Source: CAVZCK01 sp963773735
GTDB lineage: Bacteria > Pseudomonadota > Alphaproteobacteria > Rhizobiales > Rhodomicrobiaceae
Direction of reading: 5' to 3'
DNA length: 64,000 bases
Assembly: GCA_963773735.1 (NCBI GenBank)
Contig: CAVZCK010000019.1
Location: 1 to 64,000 of the forward strand
A model generated the notes under the pieces. The model saw nothing but the letters and a program-made list of their open reading frames with translations. It did not search any database and was not told the origin of the DNA. Below are positions 16,986 through 26,856 of the stretch, piece by piece (positions within the stretch are counted from its first letter, which is position 1; each line of letters begins with the position of its first letter). The position numbers were made by a program, and so were the translations under genes.

Positions 16986-19034
16986 ATGGGAGAGTCAGGC
17001 GGCCAAGCTGGTAGGGGCGCCCGGTGCATTGCATTGGTAGGGCCGTATTTGAGCGGCAAGACGACTCTTCTGGAGGCCATTCTGGCGCGGACCGGCGCGA
17101 TTTCCCGCCAAGCCTCGGTCTCCGCCGGCAATACGGTCGGCGACGCCTCGCCGGAGGCGCGCGACCATACGATGAGCATCGAGCCGAACCTCGCGGACGC
17201 CACCTTCCTCAGCGATAAATTCACCTTCGTCGATTGTCCCGGCTCGGTCGAATTTCAATTTCATATGCATTCGGCCTTGACCATCTGCGATGCGGCCGTC
17301 GTCGTCTGCGAGGCGGATGAGAAGAAGCTGCCCGCCCTGCAGATCATTCTGAAGGAGCTGACCGACCGTCACATTCCGCATTTTCTGTTTCTGAACAAGA
17401 TCGACAAGCTCGAACTTCCGATCCGCGACATCGTGCCGATGCTTCAGCCCGCGAGCGCGCTGCCGCTCGTGCTGCGGCAGATCCCGATCTGGCAGAACGG
17501 CATCGCGACGGGCTTTGTCGATCTGGCGCTGGAACGCGCCTTCGTCTACCGCGAGCACGCGCCGAGCGAGGTGGTCGAAATTCCTGTCGACCTTGCCGAA
17601 CGGGAGGCCGAGGCGCGCTTTTCGATGCTGGAGAAGCTTGCGGACTATAATGACGAGCTGCTCGAGGCGCTGCTGGGAGACATCCAGCCGCCGCGCGACC
17701 GGGTTTTCGACGATCTGAGCCTCGACCTGAAAGAGGGCAAGATATGCCCGATCCTGCTCGGTTGCGCCGAGCGCGGCAACGGCGTGACGCGCCTCCTCAA
17801 AGCGCTGCGCCATGAGGCGCCTTTTGTCGGTGCGACGGTCAAGCGTCTGGGCGCCGGCGGTAAGGAGCCGCGCGCCTATGTCTTCAAGACCTACCACACG
17901 GCCCATGCCGGCAAGCTGTCGCTGGTCCGGGTGCTTGGCGGCTCGTTCTCGGACGGCACCGTCGTGACCGGGCCGAGCGGCGAGGAGCGCGCGGCGGGCG
18001 TGTTCTCGCTCTGGGGGCAGGAGCCGAAGAAGCTGCCGGCGGCCGCCGGCCCCGGCGATACCGTCGCGCTCGGCCGTCTCGAAAGCGCCAAGACCGGCGA
18101 GACGCTCACCAGCGGCAAGCTGGCTGTCGACCAGCTCGAGTTGCCGCTGCCGCCTTATCCCGTTTACGGGCTGGCTCTCGCCGCCGCCGAGCGCAAGGAC
18201 GAGATCAAGCTGACGGCCTCCATAAGCAAGCTGATCGAGGAAGACCCCTCACTCGCTCTCACCCACAATCAGGACACCGGCGAGATGGTGCTTTGGGGGC
18301 AGGGCGAAATGCATTTGCGCATCGCGCTCAAACAACTCCAGCGCCGCTTTGGCATTATCGCCGAAACGCGCAGCCGCCAGATTCCCTATAAGGAGACCAT
18401 CCGCAAGGGCATCGAAATCCGCGGCAGGCACAAGAAGCAGAGCGGCGGCCACGGCCAGTTCGGCGATGTCGTCATCGATATCCAGCCGCTGCCGCGCGGC
18501 TCGGGCTTCGTCTTTACGGAGGAAATCACGGGCGGGGTCGTGCCGCGGCAATATATTCCATCGGTCGAATACGGCGTCCGGGATTATCTGAGCTCCGGTC
18601 CGCTCGGCTTCCCAGTGGTGGATGTCGCGGTCTGCCTCAAGGACGGCTCCTACCACACGGTGGATTCCTCGGACATGGCCTTCCGCGCCGCGGGGCGGCT
18701 CGCCATGGTCGAGGGAATGCCGAAATGCTCGCCGGTCCTGCTCGAACCGGTGATGGCGATCGAGATCGCGGTCCCCTCGGAGGCGACATCGAAGATCAAC
18801 GGCATCATCTCGTCGCGGCGCGGGCAGATTCTCGGCTTTGACTCAAGGCCGGGATGGTCGGGCTGGGATGTCGTGCAGGCCCATATTCCGGAATCGGAGA
18901 TGCAGGACGTGATCATCGAGCTGCGTTCGGCGACGGCCGGCAGCGCGAGCTTTACGGCCCGGTTCGACCATCTTGCGGAAGTGACGGGCAAGCTTGCTGA
19001 CCAGATCATGGCGCATAATTCAGTGGCCGCCTGA
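16986..19034 (+). CDS. Elongation factor G-like GTPase (EF-G paralogue)
   Basis: A 682-residue translational GTPase of the EF-G family, of the shorter alphaproteobacterial paralogue type rather than the main fusA product. G1 is GPYLSGKTT (19-27), G3 is D83-C-P-G86, and G4 is N137-K-I-D140. The later domains follow in normal order (SGEERAAGVFSLWGQEPKKL, the RQIPYKETIRKGIE strand of domain IV, GGHGQFGDV, and a domain V ending in FDHLAEVTGKLADQI). The start follows GGAGGAAGCAA. It stands alone, not with rpsL/rpsG/tuf as fusA does. The role may be in ribosome recycling or a stress-specific function, which is inference. Confidence 0.85.
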   Translation: MGESGGQAGRGARCIALVGPYLSGKTTLLEAILARTGAISRQASVSAGNTVGDASPEARDHTMSIEPNLADATFLSDKFTFVDCPGSVEFQFHMHSALTICDAAVVVCEADEKKLPALQIILKELTDRHIPHFLFLNKIDKLELPIRDIVPMLQPASALPLVLRQIPIWQNGIATGFVDLALERAFVYREHAPSEVVEIPVDLAEREAEARFSMLEKLADYNDELLEALLGDIQPPRDRVFDDLSLDLKEGKICPILLGCAERGNGVTRLLKALRHEAPFVGATVKRLGAGGKEPRAYVFKTYHTAHAGKLSLVRVLGGSFSDGTVVTGPSGEERAAGVFSLWGQEPKKLPAAAGPGDTVALGRLESAKTGETLTSGKLAVDQLELPLPPYPVYGLALAAAERKDEIKLTASISKLIEEDPSLALTHNQDTGEMVLWGQGEMHLRIALKQLQRRFGIIAETRSRQIPYKETIRKGIEIRGRHKKQSGGHGQFGDVVIDIQPLPRGSGFVFTEEITGGVVPRQYIPSVEYGVRDYLSSGPLGFPVVDVAVCLKDGSYHTVDSSDMAFRAAGRLAMVEGMPKCSPVLLEPVMAIEIAVPSEATSKINGIISSRRGQILGFDSRPGWSGWDVVQAHIPESEMQDVIIELRSATAGSASFTARFDHLAEVTGKLADQIMAHNSVAA

Positions 19035-19091
19035 TCTCGGGTGCTTGACGGCTGAAGGAGTGCTGGCCCGCCGCGCTACCGCGGGGAGGGG

Positions 19092-19769
19092 CTAGCCTTT
19101 CGCCTTTCCGGGGGAGGGCAGCTTGTAGGATGGGTCGAGCCGGCGGTCGAGATAGTCGTTGACCGCGCCCATCAGCTCGTCCATCCGGTCCTCGAAGAAA
19201 TGGTTCGCGCCTGGAATCACATCGTGGCTGATCACGATGCCCTTTTGCGTTTTCAGCTTGTCCACGAGGGTCTTCACGGCATCGGGTGGAACCACGCGGT
19301 CCTCGGCGCCGTTGATCATCAGGCCGGATGAGGGGCAGGGCGCCAGGAAGCTGAAATCGTAGAGATTGGCCGGCGGCGCCACGGCAATGAAGCCGTCGAT
19401 CTCGGGGCGGCGCATCAGAAGCTGCATCGCAATCCAGGAGCCGAAAGAAATGCCGGCGATCCAGCAGGAGCGCGCATCCGGATTATAAATCTGCAGCCAA
19501 TCGAGCGCGGTCGCGGCATCGGCCAATTCGCCCGGCCCATTATCGAACAGCCCCTGGCTGCGACCCACGCCGCGGAAGTTGAACCGCAGCACCGAGAACC
19601 CGCGATTGGCGAAGGCATAATAGAGCTGGTAGACGATCTGGTTGTTCATCGTCCCGCCGAATTGCGGATGGGGATGGAGAATCAGCGCGATCGGCGCGAA
19701 ACTGGCGGATTTATGGTGGTAGCGGGCCTCGATGCGGCCCGCTGGGCCGTTGATGATCACTTCAGGCAT
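19092..19769 (-). CDS. Alpha/beta hydrolase (dienelactone-hydrolase-like)
   Basis: A 225-residue cytoplasmic hydrolase. Features include LILHPHPQFGGTMNN, RFNFRGVGRSQG, the nucleophile elbow GISFGSW (Ser in G-x-S-x-G), DRVVPPD carrying the acid and ANHFF carrying the catalytic His. The start at 19769 (MPEVIINGPAG) is the natural family start. The much longer frame to 20057 would run through the suf promoter. It is transcribed away from the suf operon and shares the upstream region with it. Substrate is unknown. Confidence 0.85.
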   Translation of the reverse strand: MPEVIINGPAGRIEARYHHKSASFAPIALILHPHPQFGGTMNNQIVYQLYYAFANRGFSVLRFNFRGVGRSQGLFDNGPGELADAATALDWLQIYNPDARSCWIAGISFGSWIAMQLLMRRPEIDGFIAVAPPANLYDFSFLAPCPSSGLMINGAEDRVVPPDAVKTLVDKLKTQKGIVISHDVIPGANHFFEDRMDELMGAVNDYLDRRLDPSYKLPSPGKAKG

Positions 19770-19874
19770 GGCAATCGCTTTATCACGAAGGGAACGTGCT
19801 GGGGAGCGGCGGCGATGACGGCCGGCGTCACAAATCGCTGCTCGGCTGGCGCTGGCGGGATTTGTGACGCGTAA

Positions 19875-19899
19875 ATACTTGACTCCTGTAGTCGGGATT
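19875..19899 (+). promoter_or_regulatory. IscR-type operator
   Basis: The 25 bases follow the published type-1 IscR consensus, with ATACTTGACT on the left and TAGTCGGGATT on the right around a four-base centre. The inverted GACT/AGTC core is intact, the centre is CCTG and the last three bases differ from consensus. The operator overlaps the -35 box of the suf promoter and sits 140 bp before iscR, fitting autorepression by holo-IscR. Confidence 0.7.
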
Positions 19900-19907
19900 T
19901 CTATACA
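19879..19907 (+). promoter_or_regulatory. Promoter of the suf operon
   Basis: TTGACT at 19879-19884 and TATACA at 19902-19907 are separated by exactly 17 bases, a near-ideal sigma-70-type promoter. It drives the iscR-led operon. The IscR-type operator covers the -35 box and the spacer, so binding should block polymerase. The transcript start would fall near 19914. Confidence 0.75.
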
Positions 19908-20040
19908 ACATACTGATTTAGAATTGTTCGTAACAACGGCCGACAGGTTTGGACCGTGCGTGCAGTCTCTTAGCACAATTTGCCCTGATCGCCCGCAAGC
20001 CCAATCGACTCGGGCAATGGCCGGAGAGGTGTAAAGCGTC

Positions 20041-20508
20041 ATGCAACTGAGCACCAAAGGGCGCTACGCGGTGATGGCGATGGTGGACCTCGCCGAGCGA
20101 GGCAGCGATACATCTTTGCCGCTCGCCGCGATTGCCGACCGCCAGCATATTTCGATCTCCTATTTGGAGCAGCTCTTCCTGAAGCTCCGCCGTGCGGGGC
20201 TGGTAAGCGCCGTGCGCGGCCCCGGCGGCGGCTATCGCCTGGCGCATAAGCCGGCGGAGATTTCGATCGCCACGATCATGAACGCGGCGGATGAGCCGGT
20301 GCGGATGAACCGCTGTTCGGTCGAAGGCTCGGACTGGTGCCTCGGGTCGAAGCGTTGCATGACGCACGATCTTTGGCGGGCGCTCGGCGAGCATATCGGC
20401 GATTTTCTCGGCGCCGCCAGCTTGCAGGACGTGCTCGATGGCAAGTTCGCCTCGCCCGGCGCAGTCAGGCATCAGCCGCCGGCCAAGCAGAGCGCATTGG
20501 CGCAATAG
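20041..20508 (+). CDS. iscR: IscR-like Rrf2-family iron-sulfur regulator
   Basis: A 155-residue Rrf2 transcription factor. The winged helix is at residues 1-80, beginning MQLSTKGRYAVMAMVDLAE with ISYLEQLFLKLRRAGLV and RGPGGGYRLA. The [2Fe-2S] ligands are present as C92, C100 and C106, with H109 as the probable fourth ligand, so it is of the sensing IscR type rather than an apo-type relative. It is the first gene of the suf operon, with an IscR-type operator in its own promoter. When clusters are plentiful it should repress the operon. Confidence 0.9.
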   Translation: MQLSTKGRYAVMAMVDLAERGSDTSLPLAAIADRQHISISYLEQLFLKLRRAGLVSAVRGPGGGYRLAHKPAEISIATIMNAADEPVRMNRCSVEGSDWCLGSKRCMTHDLWRALGEHIGDFLGAASLQDVLDGKFASPGAVRHQPPAKQSALAQ

Positions 20509-20515
20509 GCGAACA

Positions 20516-21668
20516 ATGTCCAGGGTTTATCTCGACCATAATGCCACCTCGCCGCTGCGTCTCGAAGCGCGGGAGGCCATGCTTGCGGCGCTCGCGCTGC
20601 CGGGCAATGCGTCCTCCGTGCATGCGGAGGGCAGGGCGGCGCGCGCGATGATCGAAGATGCGCGGGAGGGAATGGCTGCGTTCCTCGGTTGCGCGCCGCG
20701 GCAAATCGTCTTCACCAGCGGCGGCACCGAGGCCAATGTCATGGCGCTTTCGCCGGATTGGCTGGAAGGAATCGGGGCCGAAGCAGGCGTTCATCTCGGC
20801 GGTCGAGCATCCTTCGGTGCTGCGCGGCGGACGCTTCGCGCTGGATCAGATCGAGACCTTGCCCGTGGATTCGAGCGGCATCGTCGACCTCGAAGCCGCG
20901 AGGCGGCGTTTTGCCGCCTGGCAAGAGGAGAGCGCTGGCTGCCCTTTTCTTGTCTCGATCATGCTGGCGAATAACGAGACCGGCGTCATTCAGCCGGTCG
21001 CGCAGCTTGCCGAACTGGCGCATGCATTCGGCGGCATGGTTCATAGTGACGCCGTTCAGGCTTTCGGCAAGGAGCCGCTTGACGCGGCGGTCCGCGCTGC
21101 CGATCTCCTAACCATAGCCGCCCACAAGGTCGGCGGGCCGAAGGGCGTCGGCGCTCTGGTTGTTTTGCGGGATGGGCTTCCCTTAGCCGCGATGCTGAAG
21201 GGCGGCGGCCAGGAATTCGGTTACCGCGCCGGCACGGAAAACATCGCAGCGATCGCCGGATTCGGGGCCATTGCCGGATCCGCCAATCCGCGCTGGAGTC
21301 ACATCCAGGCGATGCGCGACCGGCTCGAAGCGAAGGCCGCCGAAATCGCGCCGGAGCTGACGGCCTTCTCCCGTGATGCGCGGCGTCTGCCGAATACGAG
21401 CTGTTTCGCCGTTCCGGGCATGAGCGCCGAGACGCTTCTGATTGCACTCGATCTGGAGGGCATCGCGGTAAGCGCCGGGTCGGCCTGTTCCTCGGGCAAG
21501 GTGGCACGCAGCCATGTGCTGGACGCAATGGGCGTGCCGCCGGAGCTGGGTGCTGCGGCGATCCGCGTCAGCCTGGGCTGGAGCACGACAGAAGAGGATG
21601 TCGAGAGGTTTATCGCTGCCTGGAGCCGCGTTTACGGCAGGTTTGCCGAGCGGCGCAGGGCGGCTTGA
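20516..21668 (+). CDS. Cysteine desulfurase, NifS/IscS class (one frameshift)
   Basis: A PLP enzyme that takes sulfur from cysteine as a protein persulfide for cluster assembly. Landmarks are YLDHNATSPLR at the start, FTSGGTEANVMAL, SAVEHPSVLRGGRF, ANNETGVIQPV, the PLP lysine in AAHKVGGPKG, and the persulfide cysteine in SAGSACSSGKV near the end. The first 90 codons are in one frame and the rest in another, with the shift near 20785. Alphaproteobacterial suf operons often carry this class-I enzyme beside SufS, so it is probably genuine with a base error. Confidence 0.85.
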
Positions 21669-21695
21669 GGCGGGCGGAATTGGCGCCGGCCGTTA

Positions 21696-21744
21696 GAGCA
21701 TGATCCGCAAAAGTGGACGCCGGTTTTGCGAAAAGGTCATGCTC
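21696..21744. repeat. Hyphomicrobiales palindromic intergenic repeat
   Basis: The arms GAGCATGATCC and GGTCATGCTC surround an AAAAGTGG / CGGTTTTGCG core, the layout of the small palindromic element common between genes in this order. It lies between the desulfurase gene and sufB, within the operon, and could form an RNA hairpin there. A degenerate relative lies at 31287-31329. Confidence 0.6.
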
Positions 21745-21812
21745 AAACAAATAGATAGAGCCCCGTTGCGATTATCGGAACGGAAAAGCCTTAGAGTTTA
21801 TGGAGGTCAGTA

Positions 21813-23284
<1,472 letters not shown>

Positions 23285-23293
23285 TGGCCATTA

Positions 23294-23471
23294 CCCCCTC
23301 ACCCTGTCCCTCTCCCCATGGGAGAGGGGACGTTGTGGCGATGATTTTCGCTCCGCACGGGGACGGACTCGCAGCGACGTCAAGGAGGTGAGGAGATATG
23401 ACGAAGCGTGCAGCAAGGGATATAGCCCTCTCCCATGGGGAGAGGGCGGCGCGCAGCGCCGGGTGAGGGGG
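23294..23471. repeat. Inverted CCCTCTCCC repeat pair upstream of DUF559 (unit 1)
   Basis: The left arm (23294-23330) has CCCCCTCACCCTG followed by CCCTCTCCCCATGGG and GAGGGG. The right arm (23426-23471) is its inverse, beginning CCCTCTCCCATGGGG and ending GGGTGAGGGGG. The spacer is about 95 bp. Each arm also contains its own hairpin. The arrangement recurs at 48168-48393, again just ahead of a DUF559 gene. Confidence 0.7.
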
Positions 23472-23489
23472 TATGGAGGCGATCTTTCA

Positions 23490-23804
23490 ATGACTAGCGT
23501 CGCCGCCGCGAGGAAGCTCCGCCGTAATCAGACGGATGCCGAGCGGAAGCTCTGGCTACATCTTCGTAATCGGCGCCTGGATGGCTTGAAGTTTCGGCGG
23601 CAGGTTCGGGTCGCTGGCTTCGTTGCGGACTTCCTGTGCGAAGGAACGAAGCTGATCGTCGAGGTCGATGGCAGCCAGCACGCTGAGGGCGCAAATGATG
23701 CTGAACGGACGAAAGTCTTGCAGGCTGCCGGCTTCGAAGTCCTCCGCTTCTGGAACAACGATGTCCTTCATAACATCGAGGGCGTTTTGGAGCTGCATCA
23801 ATGA
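23490..23804 (+). CDS. DUF559 / Vsr-fold endonuclease-like protein
   Basis: A 104-residue single-domain protein of the DUF559 group, related to very-short-patch-repair (Vsr) nucleases. The fold is recognisable from ARKLRRNQTDAERKLW, GLKFRRQVRVAGFVADF and the catalytic-type IVEVDGSQH motif (PD-(D/E)xK-like, with Asp in VADF and Glu-Asp in EVDG), then VLRFWNNDVL. It lies between sufB and sufC, 19 bases after a repeat arm. No methyltransferase partner is present. The gene is intact, unlike its counterpart at 48441. Confidence 0.8.
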   Translation: MTSVAAARKLRRNQTDAERKLWLHLRNRRLDGLKFRRQVRVAGFVADFLCEGTKLIVEVDGSQHAEGANDAERTKVLQAAGFEVLRFWNNDVLHNIEGVLELHQ

Positions 23805-23845
23805 AGAATGCTGCGGCTTGCCCACGTCGCAGCGGAGGCGCGAGC

Positions 23846-24163
23846 ATGATCCTTCGCATCTGGCATGGCTGGACGACGCCGGAAAAGGCCGACACCTATG
23901 AAAATCTCCTGAAGACGGAGATTTTTCCGGGCATCGCCGCCAAGACCATCGCCGGCTATCGCGGCATCGAGCTGCTGCGCCGGCCGCTGCAGAATGAGGT
24001 GGAATTCATCACCATCATGCGCTTCGACGATCTGCAGGCGGTGAAGGATTTCGTCGGCGAGGATTATGAGACGGTCTATGTGCCCGACAAGGCAAGGCAA
24101 GTGCTCTCGAGGTTTGATGACCTCTCGCAGCATTATGAGCTGCGCGAGACGCTGAAATATTGA
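23846..24163 (+). CDS. Antibiotic-biosynthesis-monooxygenase-like small protein
   Basis: A 105-residue protein with one ABM-type ferredoxin-fold domain: the start MILRIWHGWTTPEKADTYEN, a central strand VEFITIMRFDDLQAVKDFVG, then YVPDKARQVLSRFD. The start follows GCGGAGGCGCGAGC. It sits between the DUF559 unit and sufC in the suf operon direction, so it would be co-transcribed. A heme- or redox-related role would fit the context but is not shown by the sequence. Confidence 0.7.
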   Translation: MILRIWHGWTTPEKADTYENLLKTEIFPGIAAKTIAGYRGIELLRRPLQNEVEFITIMRFDDLQAVKDFVGEDYETVYVPDKARQVLSRFDDLSQHYELRETLKY

Positions 24164-24202
24164 TGGGCCGGAAGGCACGAGAGTTGAGAACAAGGACAAT
24201 CA

Positions 24203-24958
24203 ATGCTTGAAATAAAGAACCTCCACGCTGAAATCGACGGCAAGCAGATCCTGCGCGGGCTCGACCTGACCGTGCCGAAAGGCGAGATCCACGCCATCAT
24301 GGGGCCGAACGGCTCCGGCAAGTCGACGCTCGCTTACATTCTCGCGGGCAAGGAGGATTACGAGGTCACGGAAGGGTCGGTCACCTGGAATGGCGAAGAT
24401 CTTCTGGAGATGGAGCCCGACGAGCGCGCCCAGGCGGGGGTCTTCCTCGCCTTCCAATATCCGATGGAAATTCCCGGCGTCGCCTCGATGACCTTTCTGC
24501 GCACGGCGATCAACGCGCTTCGCAAAGCGCGCGGCGAGGCCGAGATCACCACCCCCGATTTTATCAAGCTCGTCCGCGAGAAGGCGGCGACGCTCAACAT
24601 GTCGTTCGACATGCTGAAGCGTCCGGTCAATGTCGGGTTCTCCGGCGGCGAGAAGAAGCGCCATGAGATTTTGCAGATGGCGCTGTTGGAGCCGTCGCTC
24701 TGCGTGCTCGATGAGACCGATAGCGGCCTCGACATCGACGCCGTGCGCATCGTCGCCGAAGGCGTGAATGCGCTGCGCTCGCCCGACCGCGCTTTCCTGG
24801 TCATCACCCACTATCAGCGTCTGTTGAATTACATCGTGCCCGATAAGGTGCATGTGATGGCCGGCGGGCGCATCGCCAAGTCGGGCGGCAAAGAGCTGGC
24901 GCTTGAGCTGGAGAAGTCGGGCTATGCCGAATATGGCGCCGACGCCGATGCAGCGTAA
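24203..24958 (+). CDS. sufC: Fe-S assembly ATPase SufC
   Basis: The 251-residue ABC-type ATPase of the SufBCD scaffold. Walker A is GPNGSGKST (34-42), the signature is FSGGEKKRHEI, Walker B is LCVLDETDSGLDIDA, and the switch His is in VITHYQRLL. SufC has no membrane partner and works in the cytoplasm. The frame is clean. It is followed by sufD after a short gap, with GGAGAG serving sufD. Confidence 0.95.
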   Translation: MLEIKNLHAEIDGKQILRGLDLTVPKGEIHAIMGPNGSGKSTLAYILAGKEDYEVTEGSVTWNGEDLLEMEPDERAQAGVFLAFQYPMEIPGVASMTFLRTAINALRKARGEAEITTPDFIKLVREKAATLNMSFDMLKRPVNVGFSGGEKKRHEILQMALLEPSLCVLDETDSGLDIDAVRIVAEGVNALRSPDRAFLVITHYQRLLNYIVPDKVHVMAGGRIAKSGGKELALELEKSGYAEYGADADAA

Positions 24959-24970
24959 CGGAGAGCGGAC

Positions 24971-26320
24971 GTGAATATTCCAGCAGTCAATGTCGAGGCG
25001 GCCAGCGAGGCGCGGCGTCAGAGTGCGGCGGAAGAGCTCGTCACGCATTATCAGCGCGTGGCCGACCGCCTGCCGGGGTCGCGCGAGATCCGCGTGCTGC
25101 GTGACGCGGCGATCCGCGATTTTGCCGCCAAGGGTCTGCCGCATCGGCGCATCGAGGAATGGAAATATACCGATCTGCGCCGGCTGATGACGGAGGCCTA
25201 CGCGCCGGCTTTGGGCGACATGCCGAGGCTGACGGCCGCGCAGCTCGAAGACTGGCTCGGCGAGGCCGCCGGGATCGACGCGGTCAAGCTCGTCTTAGTC
25301 AACGGCGTGCTCGACGGGCGCCTCTCCTCGATCGGTGAGCTGGCGTCCGGCGTCGAGGTCAGAAGCCTTGCGGACGCACTGCAATCGCCGCCCGATTGGC
25401 TGACGGCCGCGCTCGGCAAGATCAACGAACAGAACGGCGAAATCGTCACGCTGCTGAACACCGCCTTCATGAGCGGCGGCGTTGTGCTGCGTCTGGCGGA
25501 CGGCGTTGCGCTGCCGCGTCCGGTCCATCTGATTCATGTCGCGGCGGGTGACGAGCCCCTCGCCGCCTCGATCCGCAATGTGCTCCTTGCCGGGAAGGGC
25601 GTGGAGGCGACATTCATCGAGAGCTATGTTTCGGCCAAGGGCACGGCAGCGCAGATCAATGCGGTCACCGAGGTCAGGGCCGCATCCGGCGCCAAGCTGC
25701 GCCATTATAAGATCGATAGCGAAAACCATCAGTCGCAGCATCTGGCAAGCGCCATGATCGATCTCGCTGACGGAGCGGACTATCTGGGCGTCAGTTTTGC
25801 CGACGGCGCCGCGCTTGCCCGCCACCAGACTTTTCTGACGTTTAACGGCGACGGCACGCGCGCGCATTTCTACGGCGCCCAGCTTCTCTGCGATCGCCAG
25901 CATTGCGATATGACGCTTCTCATCAATCACGATGCGGTCGGCTGCGAGAGCCGCGAGCATGTCAAAGCCGTTCTCACCGATCAGGCGCAGGGTGTGTTCC
26001 AGGCGAAGGTGATCGTGCAGCCCGGCGCGCAGAAGACCGACGGCCGACAGATGGCGCAGGGGCTTCTGCTCTCGGAGAATGCCGAATTCGACGCCAAGCC
26101 CGAGTTGGAGATCTACGCCGACGATGTGAAGTGCAATCACGGCGCGACCTGCGGCGCGCTGGATGAGGACCTGATGTTCTATCTGCGCACGCGCGGCATT
26201 CTCGAGCCGGAGGCAAGATCGCTGCTGATCCAGGCGTTCATCGGCGAGGTGCTGGATAAGGTCGAGCATGAGGGCTTGCGCGAGGCGCTGGTGAGCAAGG
26301 CGGCGCGCTGGCTCGGATAA
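24971..26320 (+). CDS. sufD: Fe-S cluster scaffold subunit SufD
   Basis: A 449-residue SufD partner of SufB and SufC. It begins at a GTG (MNIPAVNVEAASEA) eight bases after GGAGAG. The N-terminal helical part (RHYQRVADRLPGSREIRVLR-like, then RRIEEWKYTDLRRLM) leads to the beta-helix core, with the conserved RARAHFYGAQLL-like block, QTFLTFNGDGTRAHF, and a C-terminus with KCNHGATCGALDEDLMFYLRT. The frame is intact. Together with SufB it forms the assembly surface. Confidence 0.93.
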   Translation: MNIPAVNVEAASEARRQSAAEELVTHYQRVADRLPGSREIRVLRDAAIRDFAAKGLPHRRIEEWKYTDLRRLMTEAYAPALGDMPRLTAAQLEDWLGEAAGIDAVKLVLVNGVLDGRLSSIGELASGVEVRSLADALQSPPDWLTAALGKINEQNGEIVTLLNTAFMSGGVVLRLADGVALPRPVHLIHVAAGDEPLAASIRNVLLAGKGVEATFIESYVSAKGTAAQINAVTEVRAASGAKLRHYKIDSENHQSQHLASAMIDLADGADYLGVSFADGAALARHQTFLTFNGDGTRAHFYGAQLLCDRQHCDMTLLINHDAVGCESREHVKAVLTDQAQGVFQAKVIVQPGAQKTDGRQMAQGLLLSENAEFDAKPELEIYADDVKCNHGATCGALDEDLMFYLRTRGILEPEARSLLIQAFIGEVLDKVEHEGLREALVSKAARWLG

Positions 26321-26370
26321 GCGGCGCAAGGGCAGGTCAGACCATATGGAACCATGGCCAAAGGTAAATT

Positions 26371-26451
26371 CGTCATTCCCGCGAAAGCGGGAATCCAGTG
26401 CTCCGCGGCGATTTTCGTGTTTACTGGATCCCCGCCTCCGCGGGGATGACG
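26371..26451. repeat. Paired ATTCCCGCGAAAGCGGGAAT-type repeat
   Basis: The left half is CGTCATTCCCGCGAAAGCGG with GAATCCAG, and the right half is CTGGATCCCCGCC with TCCGCGGGGATGACG. They form one inverted pair around a 30-bp centre, each half with its own hairpin. This repeat class is widespread in proteobacterial genomes. Here it lies inside the operon between sufD and the rhodanese gene, so any RNA hairpin could affect the mRNA ends. Confidence 0.6.
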
Positions 26452-26509
26452 TCGGAGAGGCCAGTCAGGGATTTGCTCTAGGGCGCGCCTCTGATTGATG
26501 GAGAGGGCA

Positions 26510-26848
26510 ATGGTCGAAACCAAGGCGTTCCCGGAGTTGTCCGTCAAGGAAGCCGCGGAACTCATCGCCCAAGGCATCGCGGTCGTGATCGACGTCAATC
26601 CGCGGCGTCGCTGGGCGAGCGGTCATCTGCCCGGCGCGCTCAATCTTGACCCGGCTGAATTTACGCGCGACGACATACCCGCGGATGGAAACGCAACGCT
26701 GATTTTCTATTGTTCCGACCCGGCCTGCGCTGTGAGCCGCTATGCCGCGCAGCGGGCGGCAAGGATGGGCTTTGCCCATATTTTCACCATGCCAGCGGGG
26801 ATTCGCGGCTGGCTCGCCGAGGGCCATAAGGCCATGTCGGCGCGATAA
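26510..26848 (+). CDS. Rhodanese-domain protein in the suf operon
   Basis: A 112-residue single rhodanese domain, a candidate sulfur carrier or persulfide transferase. Features are ELSVKEAAELIAQGIAVVID, the WASGHLPGALNLD segment, the loop FYCSDPACAVSRYAA with Cys in the active-site position, and GIRGWLAEGH. Start at the ATG at 26510, seven bases after GGAGAGGG, in preference to 26498. It is placed between sufD and sufS, so it probably works with the desulfurase step. This is inference from context. Confidence 0.82.
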   Translation: MVETKAFPELSVKEAAELIAQGIAVVIDVNPRRRWASGHLPGALNLDPAEFTRDDIPADGNATLIFYCSDPACAVSRYAAQRAARMGFAHIFTMPAGIRGWLAEGHKAMSAR

Positions 26849-26856
26849 GGGGATTG

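Noticed and set aside
19770..20057. 96-residue N-terminal extension of the alpha/beta hydrolase
   Set aside because: It would run antisense through the suf promoter and operator. The natural family start is at 19769.
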